A stretch of DNA of 30,134 bases from a virus. How positions within the stretch are numbered: position 1 is the stretch's first letter; each line of letters opens with the position of its first letter. The stretch spans positions 1 to 30,134 of the IMG/VR virus record IMGVR_UViG_3300027741_000193; one strand, 5' to 3'. A model generated the notes under the pieces. That model was not told where the DNA came from, made no database searches, and worked only from the letters and a program-made list of their open reading frames with translations. Both the position numbers and the translations under genes were made by a program. This document shows, piece after piece, positions 20,192 through 28,391 of the stretch.

Positions 20192-20547
20192 GTTGACCTC
20201 ACCATTGGAAGCATGGATTCAATTGCACCGCTCGCGAGTGCGAGGATGAACGCACGCAGAGCAGGACGCAGGATTGCCCACGCCGGCCATGCCATGAGCG
20301 GCAGGCAGCTGCTGGCAGTCGTGTCAAAAAGTGCGGCGACAGCAGCAATGGCGATGCTTTTCTTCTCTGGACCAGATAGCGTCTTGACTCGGTCGAGCGT
20401 CTCCACTGCGAGTCGCAGCAGAGCAATCATCAACTCGCCAAACTCCTGCCACGTCAGACCGTCAGCCGCCGTTCGCCGGGCGTCCGACAGGAACGACAAA
20501 ACTTTTGCGTCGAGCCCGGCGACGGCGGATAGATGGTCTGGTGCCAT
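20188..20547 (-). CDS. Putative holin-like or phage membrane protein
   Basis: A 119-aa protein. Residues 50-75 (RVKTLSGPEKKSIAIAAVAALFD) match the SGPEKK---IAA---LFD element found in small phage proteins that are often annotated near lysis genes. It is followed by a hydrophobic stretch (CLPLMAWPAWAILRPALRAFILALA). No clear SD; upstream 20548-20577 contains a CAGACTAG direct repeat. Holin activity is plausible but not shown. Confidence 0.65.
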   Translation of the reverse strand: MAPDHLSAVAGLDAKVLSFLSDARRTAADGLTWQEFGELMIALLRLAVETLDRVKTLSGPEKKSIAIAAVAALFDTTASSCLPLMAWPAWAILRPALRAFILALASGAIESMLPMVRST

Positions 20548-20552
20548 CTCGT

Positions 20553-20581
20553 CAGACTAGGCTGGACGGGACGCAGACTAG
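20553..20581. repeat. CAGACTAG direct repeat, 21-bp period
   Basis: CAGACTAG occurs at 20553-20560 and 20574-20581, with further agreement in flanking GG/CGG bases, covering the junction of two genes. A two-turn spacing is usual for paired binding sites. Confidence 0.3.
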
Positions 20582-21294
20582 ACCGGCTCTGCCGACTCAC
20601 ACTCAGCGAGGCACGCAGCGTATCCAGCGAGGTCAATCGGCCCATCTGCCGTCTTGTTTGGCCCGAGAAATCGTGCCACTTTGTCAAACGTCATGAATAT
20701 CGCCCAGTCGCTTTCAGTGAGCGGACGCTTCAGCACGTCTGCGAAAGCGGCGTTGATCATCCCGATCGTGCGTCGAAAGTGATGCTTTGGCCCGCCGTAC
20801 TTCGGTCGTCTGTCACGCACAACGTCAATGGCATCAAGCAGCAGCTTTTCGGCTGGCGTTACGTCGTCGTGATCCTTGGCAATGATGCTATCTCCTGTCC
20901 AGCGAATGTCGTCCGTTGAGGCTTCCATCTCTTTTTGTCCTTGCAGAATCCAATCGACCGGCACAGTCTCCTCGGGCTCTGGCTCCGCACGCTCGGCGTG
21001 GTACTTCTCAGCGCTGGCCTGTGCCGCAACCTTCCACCGCTCCGGTGCATCGTCTGTCGGCTGGCACTTGCCACCGTCGCAGCATCCGCCCGCGAGTCGA
21101 GCCTCTACAGCGTCACGCAATGCGGCGTTTGTGTCCTGCAAATCCGTAATAAATCCTTGCATCTTTTTCCTTCCAATTAGAAGTCGTGCCACGTCTGCCG
21201 CGAGCGAGCCTGCCGTGCCGCACCACTGGCCTTGAAAGCGATACGCTCGCTGGCGTGCCTCGGCGATGTACTCGTCAGTTAGGTCGTAATCCAT
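20578..21294 (-). CDS. DUF6378-like phage protein
   Basis: A 238-aa protein. The C-terminal part (LLDAIDVVRDRRPKYGGPKHHFRRTIGMINAAFADVLKRPLTESDWAIFMTFDKVARFLGPNKTADGPIDLAGYAACLAE) matches the DUF6378 pattern, a phage domain resembling small nucleotide-metabolism folds (R--YG---H-F----M----A). The N-terminal half has coiled segments and a CCDGGKC motif near 69. Its ATG shares a base with the stop of the previous gene (TGATG). Function unknown; the MazG-like arrangement suggests nucleotide metabolism but this is inference. Confidence 0.75.
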   Translation of the reverse strand: MDYDLTDEYIAEARQRAYRFQGQWCGTAGSLAADVARLLIGRKKMQGFITDLQDTNAALRDAVEARLAGGCCDGGKCQPTDDAPERWKVAAQASAEKYHAERAEPEPEETVPVDWILQGQKEMEASTDDIRWTGDSIIAKDHDDVTPAEKLLLDAIDVVRDRRPKYGGPKHHFRRTIGMINAAFADVLKRPLTESDWAIFMTFDKVARFLGPNKTADGPIDLAGYAACLAECESAEPV

Positions 21295-22481
21295 CAGTCA
21301 AGCCTCGGGCCTGAGACGTGCATGGATGATAGGCCGCCACCGTGCCGATAGAGAAACGTCTCCATAGCCTGCCGACTTCCGATCCAGCCGTTGATTGCGT
21401 GGTAGTCATCCGGCGGATTTAACGCCGGCGCTGTCCTGACGATGACGCCGTCAAGCGTGTCAATGGGCTTGTTGTTCGCAGCCGCCTGGTGGTGCAGATG
21501 ACCAGTGTGCCATTCTCGATACACGCTCTGGCTCCATGCCTTGGGTTGCTCAAGTGCCATGATCTGCGGGAGTTTTGGTTTTGCCTTGTGCCCATGCGCA
21601 AACCCAAGAAGGTTTCCGCCGTGCGATAGGTACTGCCTGCCGGTGAAATCCGGTTTCACTTTCGCGATTCGCGAATTGCGAAAGCGTTCTTGCAAGATCC
21701 TCTGGAAAGTCCACGTCAACACCTCGTCGTGGTTTCCGTTGACGATCACGACGTCGGTTGGCACTGTCTCTGCGGATTGATGCACCAGAGACAAGAGCGT
21801 GTCGCATCCGACCTCAATCATCTTCTGAAGTCGTCCGTCGCGCTCTAGCGGCGTGCCGCCGGTCGTCGTGCCTGCTGGCGTGTCGTAGTGGAACAAGTCT
21901 CCCAAGAAGGCGACCGTGCGTCTGGCTGGCTTGTTGTCGTTGCCTACCGCAAGCAGTTCGCTCGCAGCGTCACCCACAAGCCGTGCTGCAATGTCTAGGT
22001 CGTAGTCGCCGCCGCCGGTGGTTTTGTCCCAGCAGTATTTGCCAAAGTGCGTGTCTGCAACAACGAGCACTTGCCACAGACCGTCACGCTTTGGAGCCTT
22101 GACAGATTTGGTCAATGGCTTGCGGATGTCCTTGCGAGCAGCGTCAATCATCGCTTGCACAACCTCGCGAGTCGTCGGCCCAGCCTTCGGCTTGAGCCGT
22201 ACAAACACGCGATGCAGTTCAATGCTGCCGCCGTCGCCGTCGCCGCATTCCCACTTCGTCGCCTCACTGGCTGCAATCTCAAAGCGGCTCATGTCCGCCT
22301 CTATGTGACGCAACAGATCATCAACGGTCTTGATGCGTCTGCTTGTGGATCGTGCCTCAAGCGTGTCACCTGACTGAGACTGCGTCACCTGCTCTGCGTC
22401 AGGGTTCGCAGCAGCAGCCTTTGAAATCTGATCCTTGGCAACGTCTCGAGCGACATCTGCTCTCAAGCTTTGTCGAGCCAT
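21294..22481 (-). CDS. Metallophosphoesterase
   Basis: A 395-aa calcineurin-like phosphoesterase. Metal ligands: D143-x-H145 (ADTHFG), GD at 194-195 (LGDLFHYD), GNHD at 249-252 (NGNHDE), H at 296-299 (AHGHK) and GHLH at 327-330. The domain follows a 120-aa N-terminal helical part. This enzyme class acts on nucleic acids or nucleotides; in phages it often sits near terminase or replication genes. It overlaps the upstream gene by 19 nt. A 26-bp near-palindrome lies inside its coding sequence (21659-21684). Confidence 0.92.
   Translation of the reverse strand: MARQSLRADVARDVAKDQISKAAAANPDAEQVTQSQSGDTLEARSTSRRIKTVDDLLRHIEADMSRFEIAASEATKWECGDGDGGSIELHRVFVRLKPKAGPTTREVVQAMIDAARKDIRKPLTKSVKAPKRDGLWQVLVVADTHFGKYCWDKTTGGGDYDLDIAARLVGDAASELLAVGNDNKPARRTVAFLGDLFHYDTPAGTTTGGTPLERDGRLQKMIEVGCDTLLSLVHQSAETVPTDVVIVNGNHDEVLTWTFQRILQERFRNSRIAKVKPDFTGRQYLSHGGNLLGFAHGHKAKPKLPQIMALEQPKAWSQSVYREWHTGHLHHQAAANNKPIDTLDGVIVRTAPALNPPDDYHAINGWIGSRQAMETFLYRHGGGLSSMHVSGPRLD
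21643..21684. repeat. Nested palindromes inside metallophosphoesterase gene
   Basis: GTGAAA and TTTCAC (21643-21659) adjoin a 26-bp near-perfect palindrome (21659-21684; arms CTTTCGC and GCGAAAG with centre ATTCGCGAAT, one mismatched pair). Codons of residues 265-274 are read through it. Possible regulator site or mRNA structure. Confidence 0.5.
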
Positions 22482-22723
22482 GACAGGACTCCCTGCATGC
22501 CAACGTCAGAGATGCCACGGGAACGCATGTTCTCCGCGATGGCTCTGGCTAGCGTCTTCTTCCGCGTGCCTAGATCGCCAGCCTTCCACTCTGCCTTGAT
22601 TGCGTCTAGTTCCTCGCGGTACCGAGGAGCGAGCCGCTCATACCACGTTGCAGGACCGTGGCGATAATCACTTACTGCCCTTCGCACGTCGTCGAGCAGG
22701 CCGATTGTGCTTTTCGTCTTCAA
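22463..22723 (-). CDS. Small basic hypothetical protein
   Basis: An 86-aa protein from a TTG start with a very strong SD (AAGGAGG, 6 nt upstream); an upstream ATG would not have one. LKTKSTIGLLDDVRRAVSDYRHGPATWYERLAPRYREELDAIKAEWKAGDLGTRKKTLARAIAENMRSRGISDVGMQGVLSWL is basic and helical, with a composition like DNA-binding small terminase-type proteins, though no specific motif is present. Overlaps 22668-22862 by 56 nt and the metallophosphoesterase by 19 nt. Confidence 0.6.
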   Translation of the reverse strand: MKTKSTIGLLDDVRRAVSDYRHGPATWYERLAPRYREELDAIKAEWKAGDLGTRKKTLARAIAENMRSRGISDVGMQGVLSWLDKA

Positions 22724-22862
22724 TCTGTGCCTCCTTGCGTTCGAGGTGAATCCAGCCGTCATCGTCTGGGATGCCGCCGCCGCCGCACTCCTCGTCGTCG
22801 TCATCCAACTCGGGAGGCAGGATCACCGCCTCGGTCGTCGGCTGTGGCTTGGTGCGTCCCAT
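22668..22862 (-). CDS. Small hypothetical protein, acidic centre
   Basis: A 64-aa protein with an acidic, glycine-rich middle (ELDDDDEECGGGGIPDDDG) and a basic tail (RPARRRAKGSK). It starts at the start-associated motif (22860-22887) without an SD. Its last 56 nt overlap the next gene. Moderate support only. Confidence 0.55.
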   Translation of the reverse strand: MGRTKPQPTTEAVILPPELDDDDEECGGGGIPDDDGWIHLERKEAQIEDEKHNRPARRRAKGSK

Positions 22863-22887
22863 GCCTACAGCGTGGCAGGGCTGTCAA
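22860..22887 (-). promoter_or_regulatory. Start-associated motif, copy 3
   Basis: On the minus strand: TTGACA, 4 nt, TGCCACGCT, 4 nt, GCATG, with ATG 22862. Here the TTGAC is not a stop codon, which argues that the motif is conserved for its own sake. Confidence 0.6.
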
Positions 22888-22914
22888 GCGTTGCGGATAT
22901 GCACTGTCGGTCTC

Positions 22915-23652
22915 TTACGATATTGCTGACGGAGTCGCCGAAATCAGAGACCATTGCATTTTTCCAAGATACGCGTTGAACAACGGCGAGATGATTACTG
23001 GCTGGCCCGATTTTACGTCGTAAAGGGCGTTAGTTGCAGTAATGCCAAATTTCGTAGACCACTGCGTATATCGTGCCCACGCTCGATTTGTGAGGACTGT
23101 AAACGTAAAGTTTGATTTACCTAGATGGATGAGCCCATATAGGCCGTTGATGTCAAATAGTAGCTGTGCGTGACCAACTTCTTGAACTTCGCCATTGAGA
23201 GAAACGTAGGCACCGCCAGACCCGCCACCAGGCATGAGCAGCGGCACAACGCCAGACACAGCAACCCTGCCTATTGAGCCTGCTTTTATTGGCTCAATCG
23301 TCACGCACCAAGGCTGTTCAACCTCAAGTACTCCAGAAATTCGTGCTCCATTCAAGACAAGCGGGCTCATCTTTGGCAAAAGGGAGGCATTGCCAGCATT
23401 GCCTGCCCAGGAATCGCTACCAACAAACCCTGACATTGGAATAGTCGTGTATGCCTCCCTGTCGCCTCCAGTGTTGTTTTGAATTAACGCTTCTGTGTAG
23501 GGAGTTGCGTTACGATTGCCTGGAATGGATGAAATATTGAATCTACTGTTCAGCACTAAATCCGCTGCATCCTGCGCTCGATTCCACGCCCTTGCCGAGA
23601 TGGCACCGCGTATCGGCTGGCCCTGCTCTAGTCGTCCGTCTGGGCGTGGCAT
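22915..23652 (-). CDS. Tail-associated structural protein
   Basis: A 245-aa protein, MPRPDGRLEQGQPIRGAISARAWNRAQDAADLVLNSRFN..., Gly/Ser/Asn-rich and beta-rich, ending in WSLISATPSAIS. The opening (PxDGR--QGQ-I-GAISARAWNRAQDAAD) resembles N-termini of phage tail-fibre or baseplate proteins that attach to the tail. It shares one base with the start of the upstream tail gene. Likely a minor tail or fibre protein; receptor not inferable. Confidence 0.7.
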   Translation of the reverse strand: MPRPDGRLEQGQPIRGAISARAWNRAQDAADLVLNSRFNISSIPGNRNATPYTEALIQNNTGGDREAYTTIPMSGFVGSDSWAGNAGNASLLPKMSPLVLNGARISGVLEVEQPWCVTIEPIKAGSIGRVAVSGVVPLLMPGGGSGGAYVSLNGEVQEVGHAQLLFDINGLYGLIHLGKSNFTFTVLTNRAWARYTQWSTKFGITATNALYDVKSGQPVIISPLFNAYLGKMQWSLISATPSAIS

Positions 23653-24533
23653 TAGGTTGTTCCTATGCCAAGCAGCGAAAATTCAGACTCGCGGTACACG
23701 CGATTCACGTAGACGTGCTTTGGCTTCTTCAGCAGCGTATTTGAGTCGATTGCGTCCTCGTACCTCACCCATAAATACTCGTGGCCCTTTTTGGAAATTC
23801 CCAGAATTGAGCCAATCGTGATCGTAGGAGCCGACCCGCTGCTGCCTGTTGCGTTTGGCGACGCAATGAATCGATACGAGAGCGACCACGGGCCGAGCCC
23901 TTTCTGGTCGTCCCATTCCTGCGATCCAGTGCATCCAAGAAACAAAACCTCTCCTGCAAGAAAGCCTCGAAAGCTTGATGCATTAGTAGTGCCAGTGACA
24001 GTAGCCAATCCTCGAATGTAGGTGGTTGATATGTACGAACTCGGCACGTCGTAGGTTTCCTGCCATTGCAGCTGCGGCACAACAACGTCAACGCCGTTGA
24101 CTCCGTTAGAGTCGACGCCAATCGCCATTGATTGATAGGGCGGCGTTTGCCCGATCATGCCGAATGCAGTCTCTGAATACGCCTGCGTCATGTGCTGCGT
24201 ACCGCCGGTCGTGTCAAAGCTACGAACTCGCTTCAGCGGATCGCTGCCGTACTCCGCGCCATCCTTTGCATAGTTGATCGTGACTTGCCACGCATCGTCG
24301 CCGAGATACGAGACAGAGTACGACTCTGCCATCAACTTCACGTCGGAGATGCCTGGGTACTGCCAGTACTGCCCGTTTGCAGTGACCTCTGCGTTTACTG
24401 CGGCGTGGAGAACTGAGTCGTCAGACGTGCCAAAGACCTTGAACGACTTGACCAAAGTCGACGTCGCTTTTTTGCCGCGACGAAAAATCGTCGCCTGCCG
24501 AGACTCTCCATCCTCGACCCACGTCAGTGCCAT
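23652..24533 (-). CDS. Putative tail (distal tail/baseplate) protein
   Basis: A 293-aa protein immediately after the tape measure (1-nt overlap), the usual place of a distal tail or minor tail protein. It is beta-rich with an N-terminal MALTWVEDGESRQATIFRRGKKATSTLVKSFKVFG and a C-terminal GISKKGHEYLWVRYEDAIDSNTLLKKPKHVYVNRVYRESEF. The charge and glycine pattern suit a structural protein. I do not recognise a named family; assignment is from position. Confidence 0.65.
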   Translation of the reverse strand: MALTWVEDGESRQATIFRRGKKATSTLVKSFKVFGTSDDSVLHAAVNAEVTANGQYWQYPGISDVKLMAESYSVSYLGDDAWQVTINYAKDGAEYGSDPLKRVRSFDTTGGTQHMTQAYSETAFGMIGQTPPYQSMAIGVDSNGVNGVDVVVPQLQWQETYDVPSSYISTTYIRGLATVTGTTNASSFRGFLAGEVLFLGCTGSQEWDDQKGLGPWSLSYRFIASPNATGSSGSAPTITIGSILGISKKGHEYLWVRYEDAIDSNTLLKKPKHVYVNRVYRESEFSLLGIGTT

Positions 24534-27289
24534 TATGCCGCCACCTTTCCGCCGCCCTGGTCAACGAGTTCCTTGACGCCTTTAGCGGTGTCCTCGCTGC
24601 TCTTTGCAATGCGCTCTTGAAGGGATGAGCCGAAGCTCATGCCGCCGAGGTTGACGCTTGAGAACGTGCCAGCGACTTCAGCCTTGCTAGTGGCGGACTG
24701 ATCGCCGGCAGCAGCTGCACCAGCGGCGGCAGTCGAGAGGCTGCTGGTTGCAGTCTGCGTCAGGTTCTCAGCGGCAGTATCAAGAGCGTCCGACAACGCC
24801 TTCTCTTGCTCGCTCGTCAGTTTGCCAGCGTCTCGCATGGACGTGAACTTCTCGCCAAGCTTTCCTGTGCCTCTTAACTGATCAAGAGACGTCGCTCCCG
24901 TGATGTCTCCCAGCAGCGTCTGGACGTCACGGGCATTTGTCTTGTTGGCAGCGAGCGAGTTTAGCTTGTCTTCCGCCGCTACCACGCCGGCCCGACGCTC
25001 TGCTGCTCGCTGATCGTTCGTCGCCTGACGAGCGTCTTTTGTCGCCTGCGCGTCATCTTGGATTGCTTTAACCCGACCTTGCCGGTCCTTTTCCGCCTTG
25101 GCGTTTTCTTTGGTAGCTCTGTCGGTTCGGCCCTCTATGCCAGGTCGCTCCAGCCGACGCTGCTCTGCTCGTGCAGCGTTAGCGTCCTTGATTGCCTGCA
25201 CCCTTTTTTGAGTGTCCCGCGCTCCAGTGATGAATCCCTTTACTCGAGTCCATGCGATCTGGATGTTGGCAACAAGGTTGTCAAACGTCGCCATGACGCC
25301 GTTCACGATGTTGTCAAAGAACCCCATGATGAAGGCTCCCATCGTGTTCAGAATCGCCGACGAATCGGTATAGATTTTGTCCCACGCCATGTAGATGCCT
25401 GAGCCGATGTCGGTGAACACGTCTTGAAACGCTGCCACCCACGGGTCAACGTAGGACATCAGCGCCTCTGTGCCACGCAGCCAGCCAGCAACAAGCCCAG
25501 TCCAGAGCACGTCCATTGCACCGGCGAGATCACCAGCGGCGACCGCCTCGTAGACGCCATTGAATGTGGTGGTCGCTGTCCGCGACAAATCCCCAAGCAC
25601 CACGATGCCATCCTTCACGGCTGTTGAGAAACCGTTAGAGATTGCGTCGCCCGCGTCCGAGGCGTATTGCGAAACCCCTTTGAACGAGTCGGCGATCTGT
25701 GGCCCGAACTGCTTGACTGCGATGCCGACGCCAATGGCAGCTGCTGACAGTAGAAGCAGCGGAGCCACAGGCGCGAGCCACGCCGCGGCGACGCCAGCGG
25801 CAGACGCAATTGATCCCGACAACGCCAATCCTATTGCGCCGAGATACGAGCCAATTGCTGCGACCGCCGCCCCTGCGAACGACAGCACAGCCGCTGACGC
25901 GGACAGCATCGCCGAGCCAATCGTGTTGGCGAGCGCCAGAGTCGCAGGCATCGCAAGCGTGAAGCTTCGAGCAACACCGCTGGCACTGCCGATCAGCAAT
26001 GTGATTGGCGACACTGCCAGCATGGCCGCCTTGCCGAGGCCAGCAAACCCAAACGCCGTCACCTGGAGCGAGATGCCAAGAGCCGTTAGTGCAGCGCCAG
26101 CAGGAACCAGCAGCACAGCGAACTTCGCGAAACTTGCGACCGCCTCTTGGTTTTTGCTGGCAAAGTCAGTCAGTCCGTTGAGCAGTCCATTGACGAACGG
26201 CACCACCTTGGCGAGGGCTGGAGTCACAGCATCTGAAACTGCTATAGCCAGTCGCTGCAAACCCGCGAACACGCTCTGAGCAGAGCCGGCAAGGCCCGAC
26301 ATCAAGAGCTTATATTTCTCGCCGACGGGCATGGCGGTTTTCATCGCGTCACGCATGCCGTTGAATCCGTCCACGCCTGACGTCGCAAGAATCGATGCAG
26401 CACGGATGGCATCAGCGCCAAAGATGCGGCGGAAAACGTCGTCCTTGGCTGTCTTGTCTAGTCCGCCCATCGCCGCATTCAACGTCGATAGGATCTCAAC
26501 CATCGGCTTCATCTTGCCGTCAGCGCCACGGAAAGACTGCGTTGTCAGACCAACTTGCGTCAACGCAGCTGCGGCGTCGTCCGCTGGTGCCATTAATCGC
26601 ATCAACATCGTCTTGACGCTCGTGCCTGCGTCGCTGCCCTTCACGCCGTTGTTGGCGAGAATCGCCAGCGTCGCCGACAGATCCTCAATTCTCTGCCCAG
26701 CTAGGCCGGCGACAGCAGAAGACATTGAGAACGCTTCCGACATCTGAGCAATTGAGGTGCTGGAGGCATCCGCCGCAGATGACAACGCATTAGCAGCGAC
26801 ATCGGACGACACCTTGAACACGTTCATGGCGTCCGACATCACCACCGCCGCTTGGGCAACGTCCATCTCGCCAACCTTGGCGAACTCCAACGCAGACTTT
26901 CCGGCACCGCCCAGCACGCTCTCCAGCGACATGCCAGCCTTGAGCAACTCAAGCATGCCATGAGCAGCCTCAGTCGGCCCAACGCCGAGAGCCTTTGACA
27001 TGTCCATCGCAGACGATGTGATCTTGTCAATCTCGCCGGACGTCGCGCCGGTGCTCGCCCGAATATTCAGCAGCGTTGATTCAAACGCTGCGCCCTGCCT
27101 CACGGCAGCCGCAATCGGTGCAGCCATTCCAACGCCAGCAGCTGCAAGTCGTCCGCCGCCTGACGACAGCGAGCGGCCCATGTTGGCGACAGCCTTGTTA
27201 ACCCGCCTGAGCGCAGAGAAAAACGCTCTCGGGTCAGCGCCGATCTCGACAAACACGCCGCCGGCTCTAATTGATCCAGAGCTGCTCAT
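24533..27289 (-). CDS. Tail tape-measure protein
   Basis: A 918-aa protein with the TP901-type tape-measure pattern: GAAFESTLLNIRASTG (about 69-84), GEIDKITSSAMDMSKALGVGPTEAAHGMLELLKAG, VGEMDVAQAAVVMSDAMNVF, FSMSSAVAGLAGQRIEDLSATLAILANNGVKGSDAGTSVKTMLMRL, then long hydrophobic stretches (about 380-530) and charged coiled coils (about 690-770). It sets tail length; about 0.15 nm per residue would give a tail near 138 nm (estimate from the known rule). The ATG overlaps the end of the gpG-T reading frame by 4 nt (ATGA), fixing both the stop and the start. Tail-length conclusion is inference. Confidence 0.95.
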   Translation of the reverse strand: MSSSGSIRAGGVFVEIGADPRAFFSALRRVNKAVANMGRSLSSGGGRLAAAGVGMAAPIAAAVRQGAAFESTLLNIRASTGATSGEIDKITSSAMDMSKALGVGPTEAAHGMLELLKAGMSLESVLGGAGKSALEFAKVGEMDVAQAAVVMSDAMNVFKVSSDVAANALSSAADASSTSIAQMSEAFSMSSAVAGLAGQRIEDLSATLAILANNGVKGSDAGTSVKTMLMRLMAPADDAAAALTQVGLTTQSFRGADGKMKPMVEILSTLNAAMGGLDKTAKDDVFRRIFGADAIRAASILATSGVDGFNGMRDAMKTAMPVGEKYKLLMSGLAGSAQSVFAGLQRLAIAVSDAVTPALAKVVPFVNGLLNGLTDFASKNQEAVASFAKFAVLLVPAGAALTALGISLQVTAFGFAGLGKAAMLAVSPITLLIGSASGVARSFTLAMPATLALANTIGSAMLSASAAVLSFAGAAVAAIGSYLGAIGLALSGSIASAAGVAAAWLAPVAPLLLLSAAAIGVGIAVKQFGPQIADSFKGVSQYASDAGDAISNGFSTAVKDGIVVLGDLSRTATTTFNGVYEAVAAGDLAGAMDVLWTGLVAGWLRGTEALMSYVDPWVAAFQDVFTDIGSGIYMAWDKIYTDSSAILNTMGAFIMGFFDNIVNGVMATFDNLVANIQIAWTRVKGFITGARDTQKRVQAIKDANAARAEQRRLERPGIEGRTDRATKENAKAEKDRQGRVKAIQDDAQATKDARQATNDQRAAERRAGVVAAEDKLNSLAANKTNARDVQTLLGDITGATSLDQLRGTGKLGEKFTSMRDAGKLTSEQEKALSDALDTAAENLTQTATSSLSTAAAGAAAAGDQSATSKAEVAGTFSSVNLGGMSFGSSLQERIAKSSEDTAKGVKELVDQGGGKVAA

Positions 27290-28025
27290 ACGTGCTTTTG
27301 CCAGTCTTTGCCGAACAGCCTAGCGAGATCTTCCGGCGTGGCTTGTCTCGGCTTTGGCTGTTTGGCGTATGGGTTTAGTTTTCGCGGGTCTACTCGAGGC
27401 GAGTGCTTGTCCCTGTTTATATTTGCCGCCTGGGCTAACAGGTTGGCGGTATGCCACCAGTCGTGCTCTAGGCGGCTGTCACGAGCGGCGAAGAGTTGTC
27501 GGACTGTCCACTCGCCGGGATGGACTCCGAGGATTCCTGCGGCTTCCCAGATGGCGTCCCAGACGCTCCTGCCAGACTCTCCAACGTCGCTTTCTCCAGT
27601 CCCGCCTCCGCTCTGCCGAGCATCTCGTTTTGCACCTCGTCCATTTTGGACGCGAGAAGCGCGATCATCTTGCGGAGGCGCTGCGGGAAAAAATCGACAA
27701 GTTCCTGCTCTAACGCTTTCGTTGCAGCGTCCAAAGAATCGCCACGCAAGCCCTCAAGGAAGTCTTCCTTTGACAGTCGCTTCGTCTCAACTTGCTTGCT
27801 CAACAACGCATAGAGGATCTCGCCGATCTTGGCATACTGGCTGCGAAGAACTTGGAACGTCTGCGAGATGTTCGCTGCATCAACCATGTCAAACGGCATG
27901 GTCTTTCGCTCGCCCGTCTCCTCGTCAACGACATCAATCGTGACGTTGTCGCGGACGCGAAGCGCAGAGGCGACTGTCAACGCCACTTGCCACGGTATGC
28001 CTTGGTCATCACGGAACTCACGCAT
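27286..28025 (-). CDS. Tail chaperone fusion gpG-T (-1 frameshift product)
   Basis: The longer tail assembly chaperone. Ribosomes start at ATG 28025 and slip -1 at TTTTTTC (27693-27687), then read on to the TGA at 27288-27286, giving about 246 aa (113 before and 133 after the slip). The extension contains SVWDAIWEAAGILGVHPGEW, TVRQLFAARDSRLEHDWWH and LLAQAANINRDKHSPRVDPRKLNPY, the conserved T-type tail chaperone pattern. From the upstream TGA at about 27750 to that conserved part, no ATG, GTG or TTG start occurs in this frame, so independent translation is unlikely. The fusion product bridges chaperone to tape measure in lambda-like phages. Confidence 0.88.
27468..28025 (-). CDS. Tail assembly chaperone gpG-like
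   Basis: A 185-aa protein (the unshifted product): MREFRDDQGIPWQVALTVASALRVRDNVTIDVVDEETGERKTMPF, then helices (SQYAKIGEILYALL, FLEGLRGDSLDAATKALEQELVDFF) and a Ser/Pro-rich tail ending VTAA. The layout and position (between tail tube and tape measure) match gpG-type chaperones, which bind the tape measure. It follows the 28029-28391 gene by 3 nt. Family call rests on genomic position and the frameshift architecture. Confidence 0.85.
   Translation of the reverse strand: MREFRDDQGIPWQVALTVASALRVRDNVTIDVVDEETGERKTMPFDMVDAANISQTFQVLRSQYAKIGEILYALLSKQVETKRLSKEDFLEGLRGDSLDAATKALEQELVDFFPQRLRKMIALLASKMDEVQNEMLGRAEAGLEKATLESLAGASGTPSGKPQESSESIPASGQSDNSSPLVTAA
27687..27693 (-). promoter_or_regulatory. 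-1 programmed frameshift slippery heptamer
   Basis: Minus-strand codons GAT-TTT-TTC contain T_TTT_TTC, the X_XXY_YYZ form in the correct frame. It permits a -1 slip joining the gpG and T frames. A GCGC...GCGC stem shortly downstream might act as stimulator, but is weak by eye. Confidence 0.82.
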
Positions 28026-28028
28026 CTG

Positions 28029-28391
28029 CTACCTCGTCAATCTCGGATCAGTCATGCGACCTTCAACGACAAATGTTGCAACGCCATCGATCGGATCTGT
28101 CTCAGTGATGCTCGTCATTACCGCAATGAATGAAAACCCGCCTTGGCCGCCAGCGACTTGAAAAGTGCCGCCCGTGTGCATGAGCGAGAACGCACTGCCA
28201 AGATCGTCGCCGTCGTTGAACTCCACGCTGACCGAACACTCGTAGCCAGTGCTGTAGACCGCTGCGTAGCGACTGCCGTATGGGTTGATGTCGATCGTTC
28301 GAGCCGACTCTGTCAGCGTTACATTGCGAGCGCTGTAGATCGTGCCGCCAGCAAAGCTGACGGTGCAGTCTTTTCCCAGCGCGATCGCCAT
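28029..28391 (-). CDS. Tail-tube-like protein, paralogue A
   Basis: A 120-aa beta-rich protein: MAIALGKDCTVSFAGGTIYSARNVTLTESARTIDINPYGSRYAAVYSTGYECSVSVEF...DPIDGVATFVVEGRM. LGKD near the start, a T-DI-type strand and the closing DG---TF-V recur in the two neighbouring proteins. Placed just before the tail chaperone, the normal site of the major tail-tube protein. One of three tandem paralogues; which forms the tube cannot be told from the sequence. Confidence 0.75.
   Translation of the reverse strand: MAIALGKDCTVSFAGGTIYSARNVTLTESARTIDINPYGSRYAAVYSTGYECSVSVEFNDGDDLGSAFSLMHTGGTFQVAGGQGGFSFIAVMTSITETDPIDGVATFVVEGRMTDPRLTR

Noticed and set aside
21420-21433. Further near-match to the TARCG-N4-CGYTA operator (TAACG-CCGG-CGCTG)
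   Set aside because: It is inside the metallophosphoesterase coding sequence with no promoter and one half-site mismatch; probably chance.
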